From positions 29,476 through 93,475 of the forward strand of contig NZ_JACHHD010000007.1 in NCBI RefSeq assembly GCF_014202635.1: a DNA stretch of 64,000 nt. Direction: 5' to 3'. The notes under the pieces were generated by a model that was not told the DNA's origin, made no database searches, and was given only the letters and a program-made list of their open reading frames with translations. Both the position numbers and the translations under genes were made by a program. The stretch comes from Faecalicoccus acidiformans. GTDB taxonomy: Bacteria; Bacillota_I; Bacilli_A; Erysipelotrichales; Erysipelotrichaceae. Of the stretch, positions 24,643 through 31,909 are shown piece after piece. Positions within the stretch are counted from its first letter, which is position 1. Each line of letters opens with the position of its first letter.

Positions 24643-24659
24643 TCTCTTCTTCTGCACCA
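24643..24659 (+). repeat. Right attachment repeat
   Basis: A 17-base copy of the tRNA-Leu 3' end (TCTCTTCTTCTGCACCA) without the rest of the tRNA. It marks the right border of the insert. Confidence 0.8.
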
Positions 24660-24668
24660 TAGAACATA

Positions 24669-24694
24669 AAAGCCGATAAAATTCGGCTTTTTTT
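24669..24694 (+). terminator. Terminator beyond the right attachment repeat
   Basis: AAAGCCGA and TCGGCTTT form an 8-bp stem around TAAAAT, followed by seven T. It is probably the original terminator of tRNA-Leu before the insertion. Downstream, 24710-24860 holds a diverged TTGGGGACAG motif and two TACAGGAATC repeats, but no gene. Confidence 0.75.
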
Positions 24695-24862
24695 GGTGTT
24701 TAAAAGTATTTAGTGTCAATTTTGGGGACAGATACAGGAATCCATTCAAAATTAAAAGGACTAACCCCTGTAGAATACAGGAATCAATCCCTTCAAATTT
24801 AGAATAGATAAGTGTCCAAATAATTGGGTTCACTTCATTGATGCCGAGGTATGTTTTTTTCT

Positions 24863-25186
24863 TTATTCAATATAACGAGGTGTGATGATCATGGTGTAAG
24901 CCAAAATCAAAGCCAAGGTATCAAAGAGAGCTCCCAACAAAGAAATCAAGATCCACGGAGAATGTTGGTCAGATAAAATGGGAAGTCCAATCAGAATGAA
25001 AACTCCTCCATAAATGATCCAACACTTTCCTAAAGCACGATTATATCCTTTGATATCTTTGACTTTAGGCGCTTTATCATTGGCCCAAAATCCCATTGGT
25101 TTTTTCTGCCGTAAACAAAAGATGCCTGTTCCTATAAAGAAAACTCCGCAAAGGCACCATATACAAAACGCAATCTTCAATGCCAT
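24863..25186 (-). CDS. Small membrane protein, DUF3784-like
   Basis: A 107-residue protein with three membrane segments (residues about 4-24, 50-70 and 78-100) and a conserved-looking loop FWANDKAPKVKDIKGYNRA followed by LGKCWIIYG. This loop is typical of small Firmicutes membrane proteins grouped as DUF3784; the family's role is unknown. The ATG (25184-25186) follows GAGGAAAT. It has no partner gene; it lies between the tRNA-Leu insert and the ATPase region. Confidence 0.6.
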   Translation of the reverse strand: MALKIAFCIWCLCGVFFIGTGIFCLRQKKPMGFWANDKAPKVKDIKGYNRALGKCWIIYGGVFILIGLPILSDQHSPWILISLLGALFDTLALILAYTMIITPRYIE

Positions 25187-25210
25187 ACTATTTCCTCGAT
25201 TCCATTTTAC

Positions 25211-25372
25211 GGCTTTGTATTAGAATTTCAATTTATTTTTATAGGGAAACATAGGGTGACTCTGGATCAAGCAAAACAATGCCAGGAGCGCATACAAAAG
25301 ATTTGATACACACTCAATGAACTGTTGGTCGGCTTTTTAACTAGATCTTGTATATTGAAGCGAATAAAATTA
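25211..25372 (+). pseudogene. Decayed partial copy of the fabT-like gene 5' region
   Basis: From GGCTTTGTAT onwards this stretch aligns, with scattered changes and short indels, to 26725-26894, which is the promoter and first 38 or so codons of the MarR gene. Shared blocks include ATAGGGAAACA, ACACACTCAATGAACTG, GCTTTTTAACTA and CTTGTATATTGAAGCGAA. The reading frame is broken. The ATPase gene 25476-26711 lies between the two copies, so this is a duplication remnant. Confidence 0.75.
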
Positions 25373-25453
25373 AAAGTTTATAATATTGATTGAAAAAAAT
25401 TTATAAATCTCAATACTTTTTAACTTCAATATTAAAAACTTTTATACTATAAT
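25372..25453 (+). promoter_or_regulatory. Promoter with long inverted repeat before ATPase 1
   Basis: AAAAGTTTATAATATTGA (25372-25389) and TCAATATTAAAAACTTTT (25426-25443) are complementary at 17 of 18 positions, with a third TCAATA at 25410. The second arm covers the spacer of a promoter TTCAAT (25425)-17-TATAAT (25448-25453). This looks like an operator, perhaps for autoregulation. Confidence 0.45.
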
Positions 25454-25475
25454 GAAATCATGAAGGAGGACATTT

Positions 25476-26711
25476 ATGAACAAATTAATAAACAGGCCTC
25501 AATATTTGGAACAGCTAATCGGACACAAAGATGTTGATTTAGTGAAAATCGTGACGGGAATTCGTCGTTGTGGAAAAAGTTCGCTATTGGACCTTTTTCA
25601 TCAATATTTATTGAAACAAGGCATCGATGAAAAGCATATCATTCATATGAATCTTGAATCTTTGAAGTATAGAAATTTAATAGACTACATAGCTCTTTAT
25701 GAATATGTCTCTGAAAGAATCCCTGAAAAGGGAAAGATATATCTTATTTTTGACGAATTACAGAATGTGGAACATTGGGAAAAGGCAATCGAGTCTTTTC
25801 GTCTGGATTTTGATGTTGATATCTATATCACTGGTTCAAATGCCTATTTACTTTCTACAGAATTTTCAACGCTTTTGTCAGGAAGGTATGTCGAGATTCG
25901 AATGCTTCCATTGTCCTTTGTAGAATTTCTGAATTTCAATACATGGGAAGAAGCTACATCTATCGATGAAAAATTCCAGAAATATATGCAATTTGGCGGA
26001 ATGCCTATATTAAGTGAATATAACTTTAATGAAGCCCGTTGCAATCAGGCTTTAGAAGGGATCTATTCTACAGTCATATTACGAGATATATTGCAGAGAA
26101 ATAATAAGATTGACCAAAACACACTGCATCGAATTGCGATGTTTCTTTGCTCGAATATCGGAAGCATAACCTCACCCAACAACGTCGGAAATGTTTTATC
26201 AAGTGATAGGGCTATAAAAGATGATAAAAAACAACATCTGGCAAGAAATACCGTGGAAAAATATATTTCTTTACTTAAAAATGCTTTTTTATTTTTCTCT
26301 GTAAGCCGTTATGATATAAAAGGAAAACAACTTCTAAAGACATTGGAAAAAGATTATATTGTTGACCTTGGATTCCGCAATATGTTGCTGGGGTATCGTG
26401 ATGTGGACAGAGGACATTTGTTAGAAAATGTTGTATTCTTGGAATTGATCCGCAGAGACTATCATGTATATATAGGAAAGGTGGATTCGACGGAAGTCGA
26501 TTTCATTGCCGAAAAACCAAATGAAAAGATATATATACAGGTGACTGAATCCATGAACTCTGAAGAGGTACGAAATCGAGAACTGCGTCCACTGAAAGCG
26601 ATCAATGATAATTATGAAAAGATAGTTTTGTCCACAGATAGAAGTTTTGTAACTTCCGATGAAGGAATCAAAATATTGAATATCATAGATTGGTTAATGG
26701 AAAAAGCTTAG
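25476..26711 (+). CDS. AAA-type ATPase with DUF4143 domain, copy 1
   Basis: A 411-residue ATPase of the AAA_14/DUF4143 kind. The N-terminal half has the P-loop GIRRCGKSSLLDLF near residue 28, a Walker B YLIFDELQNVEHWEKAI near residue 89, and sensor ITGSNAYLLS. The C-terminal half is the DUF4143 region, with a nuclease-like fold suggested by VDFIAEKPNEKIYIQV (D...E-x-K-like spacing). These genes are widespread, often horizontally moved, and of unknown function. The ATG follows GAAGGAGGA. It lies between an eroded and an intact copy of the fabT 5' region. Confidence 0.85.
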   Translation: MNKLINRPQYLEQLIGHKDVDLVKIVTGIRRCGKSSLLDLFHQYLLKQGIDEKHIIHMNLESLKYRNLIDYIALYEYVSERIPEKGKIYLIFDELQNVEHWEKAIESFRLDFDVDIYITGSNAYLLSTEFSTLLSGRYVEIRMLPLSFVEFLNFNTWEEATSIDEKFQKYMQFGGMPILSEYNFNEARCNQALEGIYSTVILRDILQRNNKIDQNTLHRIAMFLCSNIGSITSPNNVGNVLSSDRAIKDDKKQHLARNTVEKYISLLKNAFLFFSVSRYDIKGKQLLKTLEKDYIVDLGFRNMLLGYRDVDRGHLLENVVFLELIRRDYHVYIGKVDSTEVDFIAEKPNEKIYIQVTESMNSEEVRNRELRPLKAINDNYEKIVLSTDRSFVTSDEGIKILNIIDWLMEKA

Positions 26712-26745
26712 ACAGTTCTTTTAAGGCTTTGTATAGGAATTTCAA

Positions 26746-26774
26746 TTGACTTTTATAGGGAAACAAGGTATTTT
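26746..26774 (+). promoter_or_regulatory. fabT-like gene promoter, predicted leaderless
   Basis: TTGACT (26746-26751), 17 bases, TATTTT (26769-26774), then seven bases to the ATG at 26782. The predicted mRNA would start at the initiation codon. Confidence 0.5.
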
Positions 26775-26781
26775 GATACCG

Positions 26782-27273
26782 ATGACTTTGGATGAACAAA
26801 AACAACAGGAGCGCACACAAAAAACCCGACACACACTCAATGAACTGCTGGTCGGGCTTTTTAACTATATCTTGTATATTGAAGCGAACAACTTGAAACA
26901 AAAAGGCGTCGAATTATCGATCAACGAAGTGCATATTCTGGAGAGTATCGAACGAGCCAGTTCCAATACGATGAGTCATATGGCGCGTCGGCTGATGATC
27001 ACTTCAGGTACTTTGACCACCAATATTTCTCGCCTGGAGAAAAAAGGCTATGTGGAACGATATCAAGATGAAAAGGATCGCCGCATTGTCCGTATTCGAA
27101 ATACGCCCAAGGCTTTGGATGTCTTAAAGATCCATGATGAATTTCATAAGAATATGATCGATAAGGCAATCGGAGATCTGGGATTGGATGAAAACGAAGT
27201 CTTGAACGAGGCGCTGGAAAACATCTTAGAATACTTTAGCGACGAGTATTCGGATCAGACAAAAGGAGCTTAA
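26782..27273 (+). CDS. fabT: MarR-family regulator, probably FabT
   Basis: A 163-residue winged-helix repressor. The core SINEVHILESIERASSNTMSH followed by MARRLMITSGTLTTNISRLE and the wing VERYQDEKDRRIVRI are typical of MarR proteins. I call it FabT because FabT genes lie directly before the fab operon in many Firmicutes and because three TTTGA-N3-TCAAA sites precede acpP; FabT binds DNA when loaded with acyl-ACP. The ATG at 26782 lacks a ribosome site and lies seven bases after a -10 box. TTG starts at 26746 or 26773 are possible but less likely. A second ATPase gene now separates it from acpP. Confidence 0.8.
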   Translation: MTLDEQKQQERTQKTRHTLNELLVGLFNYILYIEANNLKQKGVELSINEVHILESIERASSNTMSHMARRLMITSGTLTTNISRLEKKGYVERYQDEKDRRIVRIRNTPKALDVLKIHDEFHKNMIDKAIGDLGLDENEVLNEALENILEYFSDEYSDQTKGA

Positions 27274-27274
27274 C

Positions 27275-27300
27275 ATTCTGCCGTTTTGGCAGAATTTTTT
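27275..27300 (+). terminator. Terminator of the fabT-like gene
   Basis: ATTCTGCC and GGCAGAAT form an 8-bp stem around GTTTT, followed by six T. Confidence 0.9.
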
Positions 27301-27307
27301 ATTTTTC

Positions 27308-27392
27308 AAAAATCTCAAAAACGTGTATATATTTTGTTTTAAAAATCTCAAAAAGGTGTTATTATGAGTGTGTAAAAATCTCAAAAAGGTGA
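27308..27392 (+). repeat. Three 19-bp direct repeats at 33-bp period before ATPase 2
   Basis: AAAAATCTCAAAAACGTGT (27308), AAAAATCTCAAAAAGGTGT (27341) and AAAAATCTCAAAAAGGTGA (27374) are spaced by exactly 33 bases, about three helical turns. The third copy contains the AAGGTG ribosome site of the ATPase gene; the second contains the same site followed by a three-codon frame ATG AGT GTG TAA (27364-27375). The array may be a protein-binding operator or a translation-control device. Confidence 0.75.
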
Positions 27393-27395
27393 AAC

Positions 27396-28730
27396 ATGAA
27401 AAGGAAAATCTATGATCAATTATTGAAATGGAAGAAAAATAATGGACAAACAGCTTTATTGATTGAAGGAGCCAGACGTGTCGGAAAATCCTATATTGCA
27501 CAAGAGTTGGCTAAGAATGAATACAAAAGTTATATATTGTTGGATTTTAGTATTGTATCAGATTCAATCAAAGAGTTGTTTATGAATTATATCAATGACC
27601 TTGACAGTTTTTTTCTGTATTTATCCACATTGACTTCCGTTAAGTTGTATGAAAGGAAATCGCTGATCATATTTGATGAGGTTCAATTCTTTCCTAAGGC
27701 CAGGCAAGCTATCAAACACTTGGTGGCTGATGGAAGATATGATTATTTGGAAACCGGCTCACTGATATCCATTAAAGAAAATGTACAGGATATCCTTATC
27801 CCTTCTGAAGAAGAAAAAGTAAAAATGTTTCCTATGGATTTTGAGGAATTTTGTCTTGCGACAAACAATGAAGGAATATATGCGGAAATTGAACGGTGTT
27901 TTCTGAACATGAAACCTATGGGTGTATTGCACAAAAAGGCCATGGATCTTTTTCGGTTGTATATGATCGTGGGAGGGATGCCAAAAGTCGTTTCGACCTA
28001 TATTGAGACAAGAGATTTCGATCAAGTGGATAGGCAAAAAAGACTGATCCTGTCTTTATATAAAGATGATATCAATAAGAGCAAATATCATCGTTTGTAT
28101 ATAAAATCTATTTTTGATGAAATTCCGGCACAATTATCTAAGCAAGAAAAGAAATTTACATTTGCGGCATCCGGCGGCAAGTACAGGGATTTAATTGAGC
28201 CATTTGAATGGTTAAAAGATTCAATGATGGTCAATGTTTGTTATAAGACAACGGAACCCAATATTGGTTTAAAAATTAATATGGATAAAGTAACGCTCAA
28301 ATGTTTTATGGGAGATACCGGGTTGTTGATTAGTCATGCCTTTGATGAAAAAGGGATAGTCACAAATGAAATTTATCAGAAACTTCTGACAAATAAATTA
28401 GAAGTGAATAAAGGGATGCTTATGGAGAATATAGTTTCGCAGATGTTAGTAAGTGGAGGGAATCGATTATATTATTATCAAAGTTCCTCAATTCATGCGC
28501 AGGATCGGATGGAAATTGATTTTTTGATCGCAAAGGATAAAATCAGCAATAGACACAATATATCTCCAATCGAGGTAAAGTCTGGGAAGTATAATGCCTT
28601 TACTTCCATTGATAAATTCACTCATAAGTATAAACAATACATTGATCAAGTTTACATTCTGACAAAAGATGATTTACATATAACGAATGACAAAATCTTC
28701 TTGCCGTTGTACATGGCTGGGTTGCTATAG
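27396..28730 (+). CDS. AAA-type ATPase with DUF4143 domain, copy 2
   Basis: A 444-residue ATPase of the same general family as the one at 25476, but clearly diverged from it. P-loop EGARRVGKSYIAQELAK near residue 24, Walker B SLIIFDEVQFFPKARQAI near residue 89 and the sensor-like LETGSLIS are visible. The C-terminal DUF4143 part ends with EIDFLIAKDK and PIEVKSGKY, the D...ExK arrangement of PD-(D/E)XK-like nuclease folds. Function is unknown. The start is set by AAGGTG five bases before the ATG, within a repeat array. Having two such genes on either side of fabT is unusual. Confidence 0.85.
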   Translation: MKRKIYDQLLKWKKNNGQTALLIEGARRVGKSYIAQELAKNEYKSYILLDFSIVSDSIKELFMNYINDLDSFFLYLSTLTSVKLYERKSLIIFDEVQFFPKARQAIKHLVADGRYDYLETGSLISIKENVQDILIPSEEEKVKMFPMDFEEFCLATNNEGIYAEIERCFLNMKPMGVLHKKAMDLFRLYMIVGGMPKVVSTYIETRDFDQVDRQKRLILSLYKDDINKSKYHRLYIKSIFDEIPAQLSKQEKKFTFAASGGKYRDLIEPFEWLKDSMMVNVCYKTTEPNIGLKINMDKVTLKCFMGDTGLLISHAFDEKGIVTNEIYQKLLTNKLEVNKGMLMENIVSQMLVSGGNRLYYYQSSSIHAQDRMEIDFLIAKDKISNRHNISPIEVKSGKYNAFTSIDKFTHKYKQYIDQVYILTKDDLHITNDKIFLPLYMAGLL

Positions 28731-28802
28731 CTGGAATTGATCAAAAATATCAAAATTATGAAAAACTATCGATACAAGGGAAAAGATTTCCTGATGAAAC
28801 AG

Positions 28803-28848
28803 GCAAGCCTTCTCACGCTCTAAAAAGTGATGAGGGGGCTTGCTTTTT
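28803..28848 (+). terminator. Terminator of ATPase 2
   Basis: A 13-bp stem GCAAGCCTTCTCA/TGAGGGGGCTTGC with two G-U pairs and a 15-base loop, then five T. It isolates the fatty-acid operon from upstream transcription. Confidence 0.85.
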
Positions 28849-28875
28849 ATTATGCAACGATAAAAAAATATAAAT

Positions 28876-28952
28876 TTTGACATTCAAACTATTTACTTTG
28901 ATATTCAAAATAACTATAATGGTCTCGTTAATTACTTTGACATTCAAAGTAA
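28876..28952. promoter_or_regulatory. Fatty-acid operon promoter with three FabT-like operators
   Basis: Three copies of TTTGA-N3-TCAAA are present at 28876-28888, 28897-28909 and 28936-28948. The last extends to 9-bp arms TTACTTTGA and TCAAAGTAA around CAT (28932-28952). The promoter is TTTACT (28892)-17-TATAAT (28915-28920). Site 2 fills the -35/-10 spacer, and site 3 covers the transcript start up to the ribosome site. Centre spacings are 21 and 39 bases. The pattern resembles the palindromes bound by FabT-type MarR repressors. Confidence 0.8.
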
Positions 28953-28965
28953 GGGAGGAAAAATT

Positions 28966-29193
28966 ATGTTTGAAGAAATCAAAAAAGTATTAGTAGATGC
29001 GATCAACGTAGATGAAGAAGAAATTAAACCAGAGGCAAAGCTTAACGATGATTTAGGAATCGATTCTTTGGCAGCTGTTGAATTGGCCTTAGAATTGGAA
29101 AATGAATTTGATATCCGTATTGAAGATGAAGAACTGGCAAAATTGGAAACGGTTCAAGATGTCATGGATATCATTGCCGCGAAGACAAAATAG
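28966..29193 (+). CDS. acpP: Acyl carrier protein
   Basis: A 75-residue acidic carrier for growing fatty acyl chains. Ser34 in GIDSLAAVELALELE is the attachment point for phosphopantetheine, added by AcpS encoded at 39155. The ribosome site AAGGGAGG directly follows operator 3. It is the first gene of the fatty-acid operon. A hairpin after it may partially terminate transcription and give more acpP mRNA than downstream mRNA, in keeping with the high demand for ACP. Confidence 0.97.
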   Translation: MFEEIKKVLVDAINVDEEEIKPEAKLNDDLGIDSLAAVELALELENEFDIRIEDEELAKLETVQDVMDIIAAKTK

Positions 29194-29222
29194 ATAAACA
29201 GATATAACTTCAGAAACAACGT

Positions 29223-29250
29223 ATGAGCTGAGAGACCCTTGGCTCATTTT
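29223..29250 (+). terminator. Possible attenuating hairpin between acpP and accB
   Basis: ATGAGC and GCTCAT form a 6-bp stem with a 13-base loop, followed by only four T. It could be a leaky terminator or an mRNA-stabilising stem that sets the acpP:accB ratio. Confidence 0.4.
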
Positions 29251-29272
29251 CAATAAACAAGGAGCGATGGTT

Positions 29273-29689
29273 ATGGAAACAAAACAGATCAAAGAAATAT
29301 TAGAGATCTTTGAAGCGAGCGGACTTTCTCATATGGAACTTGAGGAAGGCAATCTGAAGATCAAAATGGAAAAACCAGTGGGAGAGATCGTGGTACAGCC
29401 GACCCCAAGACCTGTTGTTCAAGAAGAAGAGATCAAAGAAGAACCGATGACGACCATCGATTCGCCATTAGTAGGAACGTTCTATCGGGCAAAGTCCCCG
29501 CAAGCCAAGCCGTATGTAGAACTTGGCGATTATGTACATGTCAATGACGTGGTCTGTATGGTAGAAGCCATGAAAACAATGAATGAGATTCATTCCGATA
29601 AAGAAGGCATTGTGACACAGATTCTTGTCGAAGATAAAGAAATGGTGGAATATGGCCAGCCTTTAATTATTTTAGGAGAGAAAAAATGA
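29273..29689 (+). CDS. accB: Biotin carboxyl carrier protein of acetyl-CoA carboxylase
   Basis: A 138-residue carrier of the biotin arm. Lys101 in VEAMKTMNEI is the biotinylated residue; the N-terminal 35 residues are helical and a P/E-rich linker follows. Two ATGs are in frame: 29267 is only two bases from the AAGGAG ribosome site, 29273 is eight bases away, so the latter is chosen. BirA for its modification is encoded at the far end of the cluster. It overlaps accC as ATGA. Confidence 0.95.
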   Translation: METKQIKEILEIFEASGLSHMELEEGNLKIKMEKPVGEIVVQPTPRPVVQEEEIKEEPMTTIDSPLVGTFYRAKSPQAKPYVELGDYVHVNDVVCMVEAMKTMNEIHSDKEGIVTQILVEDKEMVEYGQPLIILGEKK

Positions 29690-31053
29690 TTCGCCGTCTT
29701 TTGATTGCCAATCGTTCCGAGATTGCGGTACGCATCCTTCGGGCATGCAAGGAAATGGGCATCGAAAGCGTCGTGGCCTATTCACAAGCCGACGCAGATT
29801 CCTTAGCGGTGCAGCTGGCCGATGATTCCATCTGTATCGGCCCTGCCAGTGCCAAGGATAGTTATCTGAATATGCATGCGATCTTGCAGGCAGCATGTTC
29901 TGCAGGCTGCGATGCGATTCATCCAGGCTATGGATTTTTAAGCGAGAACGCTAAGTTTGCTCGTTTGGTTCAAGAGTGCGATTTGACATTTGTGGGCCCT
30001 TCTTTTGGCTTGATCGAATTGATGGGCGATAAAACACAAGCCAGGACCCGTATGAAAGAAGTGGGAGTGCCGGTCGTAGATGGTTGTGAGGATCCTTTGA
30101 TTACTGCTCAACAAGCGCTCGATCTGGCCGATTCGATCGGCTATCCGGTGATCATAAAAGCTCGTCACGGCGGCGGGGGACGCGGCATGCGAATCGTATG
30201 GAAGGCAGAGGAGCTGGAAAGCGCCTATATCCAGGCTCGTCAGGAAGCCAAAGCGTGTTTTGACAATGATGAAGTATACATGGAGCGATATATCCAAGAT
30301 CCTAAACATGTGGAGGTCCAGCTTTTGGCAGACCATTATGGACATGTTGTTCATCTGTACGAAAGAGATTGTTCCTTTCAAAGAAAGAATCAAAAGATGA
30401 TCGAAGAATCTCCATGTTCGATTCTGCCAGAAGAAACACGACAAAATCTATTGAATGATGCAGTTAAAGCCGCCCGGTCAATCGGATATGACTCGGTAGG
30501 AACCATGGAGTTTTTATTGGACAAGGATGGCCATTATTACTTTATGGAGATGAACACCCGAATCCAAGTTGAACATCCTGTTACAGAGGCTGTGACGGGT
30601 ATTGATCTGATCAAATGGCAGCTTAAAATTGCGTCCGGACAAAAGCTGACTCTGAAACAAGAAGAGATTCCTTGCCGCGGAGTGGCGATGGAATGTCGGA
30701 TCAATGCGGAAGATGTCGCCCATGATTTTGCCCCATCTCCCGGGAAAATTACCTTTATGCATTTGCCCGGAGGCCATGGCATTCGAGTGGATACCGCCGT
30801 TTATTGCGGAAGTACGATTTCACCTTATTACGATTCCATGATTTTAAAATTGATCGTCCAGGCACCGACCCGGCTCGAATGCATCAAGAAAATGCGGGCT
30901 GCCTTAGAAGAGACGATCATCGATGGGGTCAAAACCAATGTTGAGTTTTTATATTTGACCCTCTATCAGAAAGAATTTATCGAAGGGATCCATAATATCG
31001 GATACGCTTCGATTTTATTAGAAAGGCTGAAGGAAAATGGACAGTTTATTTAA
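29686..31053 (+). CDS. accC: Biotin carboxylase
   Basis: The ATP-grasp subunit that carboxylates biotin on AccB with bicarbonate. The 455 residues are normal. Visible are the N-terminal LLIANRSEIAVRILRA, the glycine-rich ATP loop KARHGGGGRGMRIV, YMERYIQDPKHVEVQLL and MEMNTRIQVEHPVTE with the catalytic arginine. It is translationally coupled to accB and overlaps accD by 17 bases. Confidence 0.97.
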   Translation: MIRRLLIANRSEIAVRILRACKEMGIESVVAYSQADADSLAVQLADDSICIGPASAKDSYLNMHAILQAACSAGCDAIHPGYGFLSENAKFARLVQECDLTFVGPSFGLIELMGDKTQARTRMKEVGVPVVDGCEDPLITAQQALDLADSIGYPVIIKARHGGGGRGMRIVWKAEELESAYIQARQEAKACFDNDEVYMERYIQDPKHVEVQLLADHYGHVVHLYERDCSFQRKNQKMIEESPCSILPEETRQNLLNDAVKAARSIGYDSVGTMEFLLDKDGHYYFMEMNTRIQVEHPVTEAVTGIDLIKWQLKIASGQKLTLKQEEIPCRGVAMECRINAEDVAHDFAPSPGKITFMHLPGGHGIRVDTAVYCGSTISPYYDSMILKLIVQAPTRLECIKKMRAALEETIIDGVKTNVEFLYLTLYQKEFIEGIHNIGYASILLERLKENGQFI

Positions 31054-31909
31054 AGAAAGAAAAAAACGATTGGACATTTTTCATCAATGGCGAAAAAAAC
31101 CGACACCCAAGCCGAAAGAAATGCCCGATCATGTCTTTCAAACTTGTACACATTGCCATTCTTCGATTCCTATGATGGATCTTGTCAAAAATCAATATGT
31201 CTGTCCGGAATGCCAGTATCCCTTTAAAATCTCAGCCAGAGAAAGGATCCGCCAGATCGCAGATGAAAAAACATTCAAAGAAATGGATGCATATATGATC
31301 AGTATCGACCCGGAAGACTTTCCAGGATACAAAGAAAAATTAGACCGGATGCAGAAAGCGACCGGAATGAAAGAAGCCGTCATTATCGGATCGGCCAAAA
31401 TTTTAGGGAATCCTTGTATTTTGGCCATCATGGATTCCCATTTTTTTATGGGAAGCATGTCGGCGGCTGTAGGCGAAAAGATTACGCGGGCTATTGAGAC
31501 GGCCACGAAAAAGAAACTTCCTATCGTGATTTTTTGTACCAGCGGGGGAGCCCGCATGCAGGAAGGGATCTTGTCTCTTGTTCAAATGGCGAAAACTTCG
31601 GCGGCCATTGCCCGTCATAAAGAAGCGGGGTTACTGGTTATTACGGTTTTGACACACCCGACCACCGGCGGAGTCAGCGCCAGCTTTGCGATGTTGGGAG
31701 ATATCATCTTAAGCGAACCAAATGCCCTGATCGGATTTGCGGGCAAACGCGTGATCGAAGATACGATCCACGAAAAATTGCCGGACGATTTTCAAACGGC
31801 TGAATTTGTTTTAGAGAAAGGGTTCATTGACCGCATTGTTCCTCGTCAGAAAATGCGAAAGACCTTAGGTTGGCTTTTAGCTTTTCATACGAAAAGGAGT
31901 CTGACATGA
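31037..31909 (+). CDS. accD: Acetyl-CoA carboxylase carboxyltransferase subunit beta
   Basis: With AccA it moves the carboxyl group from biotin to acetyl-CoA. The 290-residue protein has an N-terminal zinc ribbon (CTHCHS near residue 36 and CPECQ near residue 55), then the crotonase-like fold with TSGGARMQEGI and TTGGVSASFAMLGD. It overlaps accC at its start and accA at its end (ATGA). Confidence 0.96.
   Translation: MDSLFKERKKRLDIFHQWRKKPTPKPKEMPDHVFQTCTHCHSSIPMMDLVKNQYVCPECQYPFKISARERIRQIADEKTFKEMDAYMISIDPEDFPGYKEKLDRMQKATGMKEAVIIGSAKILGNPCILAIMDSHFFMGSMSAAVGEKITRAIETATKKKLPIVIFCTSGGARMQEGILSLVQMAKTSAAIARHKEAGLLVITVLTHPTTGGVSASFAMLGDIILSEPNALIGFAGKRVIEDTIHEKLPDDFQTAEFVLEKGFIDRIVPRQKMRKTLGWLLAFHTKRSLT

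Larger units (their letters stand above)
22072..24659. mobile_element. Mini integrative element at tRNA-Leu, no integrase
   Basis: The 17 bases TCTCTTCTTCTGCACCA at the 3' end of tRNA-Leu recur at 24643-24659. Between them lie 2.55 kb of AT-rich DNA with three minus-strand genes (78, 450 and 70 residues), repeated TTGGTGACAG motifs near both ends, and terminators. This is the structure left by a tyrosine-recombinase element that integrates at a tRNA 3' end and restores the tRNA. No integrase gene is visible, so it is either a decayed element or one moved in trans. Confidence 0.7.

Noticed and set aside
24341..24833. Two minus-strand frames around the right attachment repeat, as integrase remnants
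   Set aside because: They have no recombinase motifs or ribosome sites, and their sequence is largely set by the repeats.
27308..27392. CRISPR-like array
   Set aside because: Only three 19-bp repeats with 14-base gaps, no cas genes, and the last repeat contains a ribosome site. It is regulatory.
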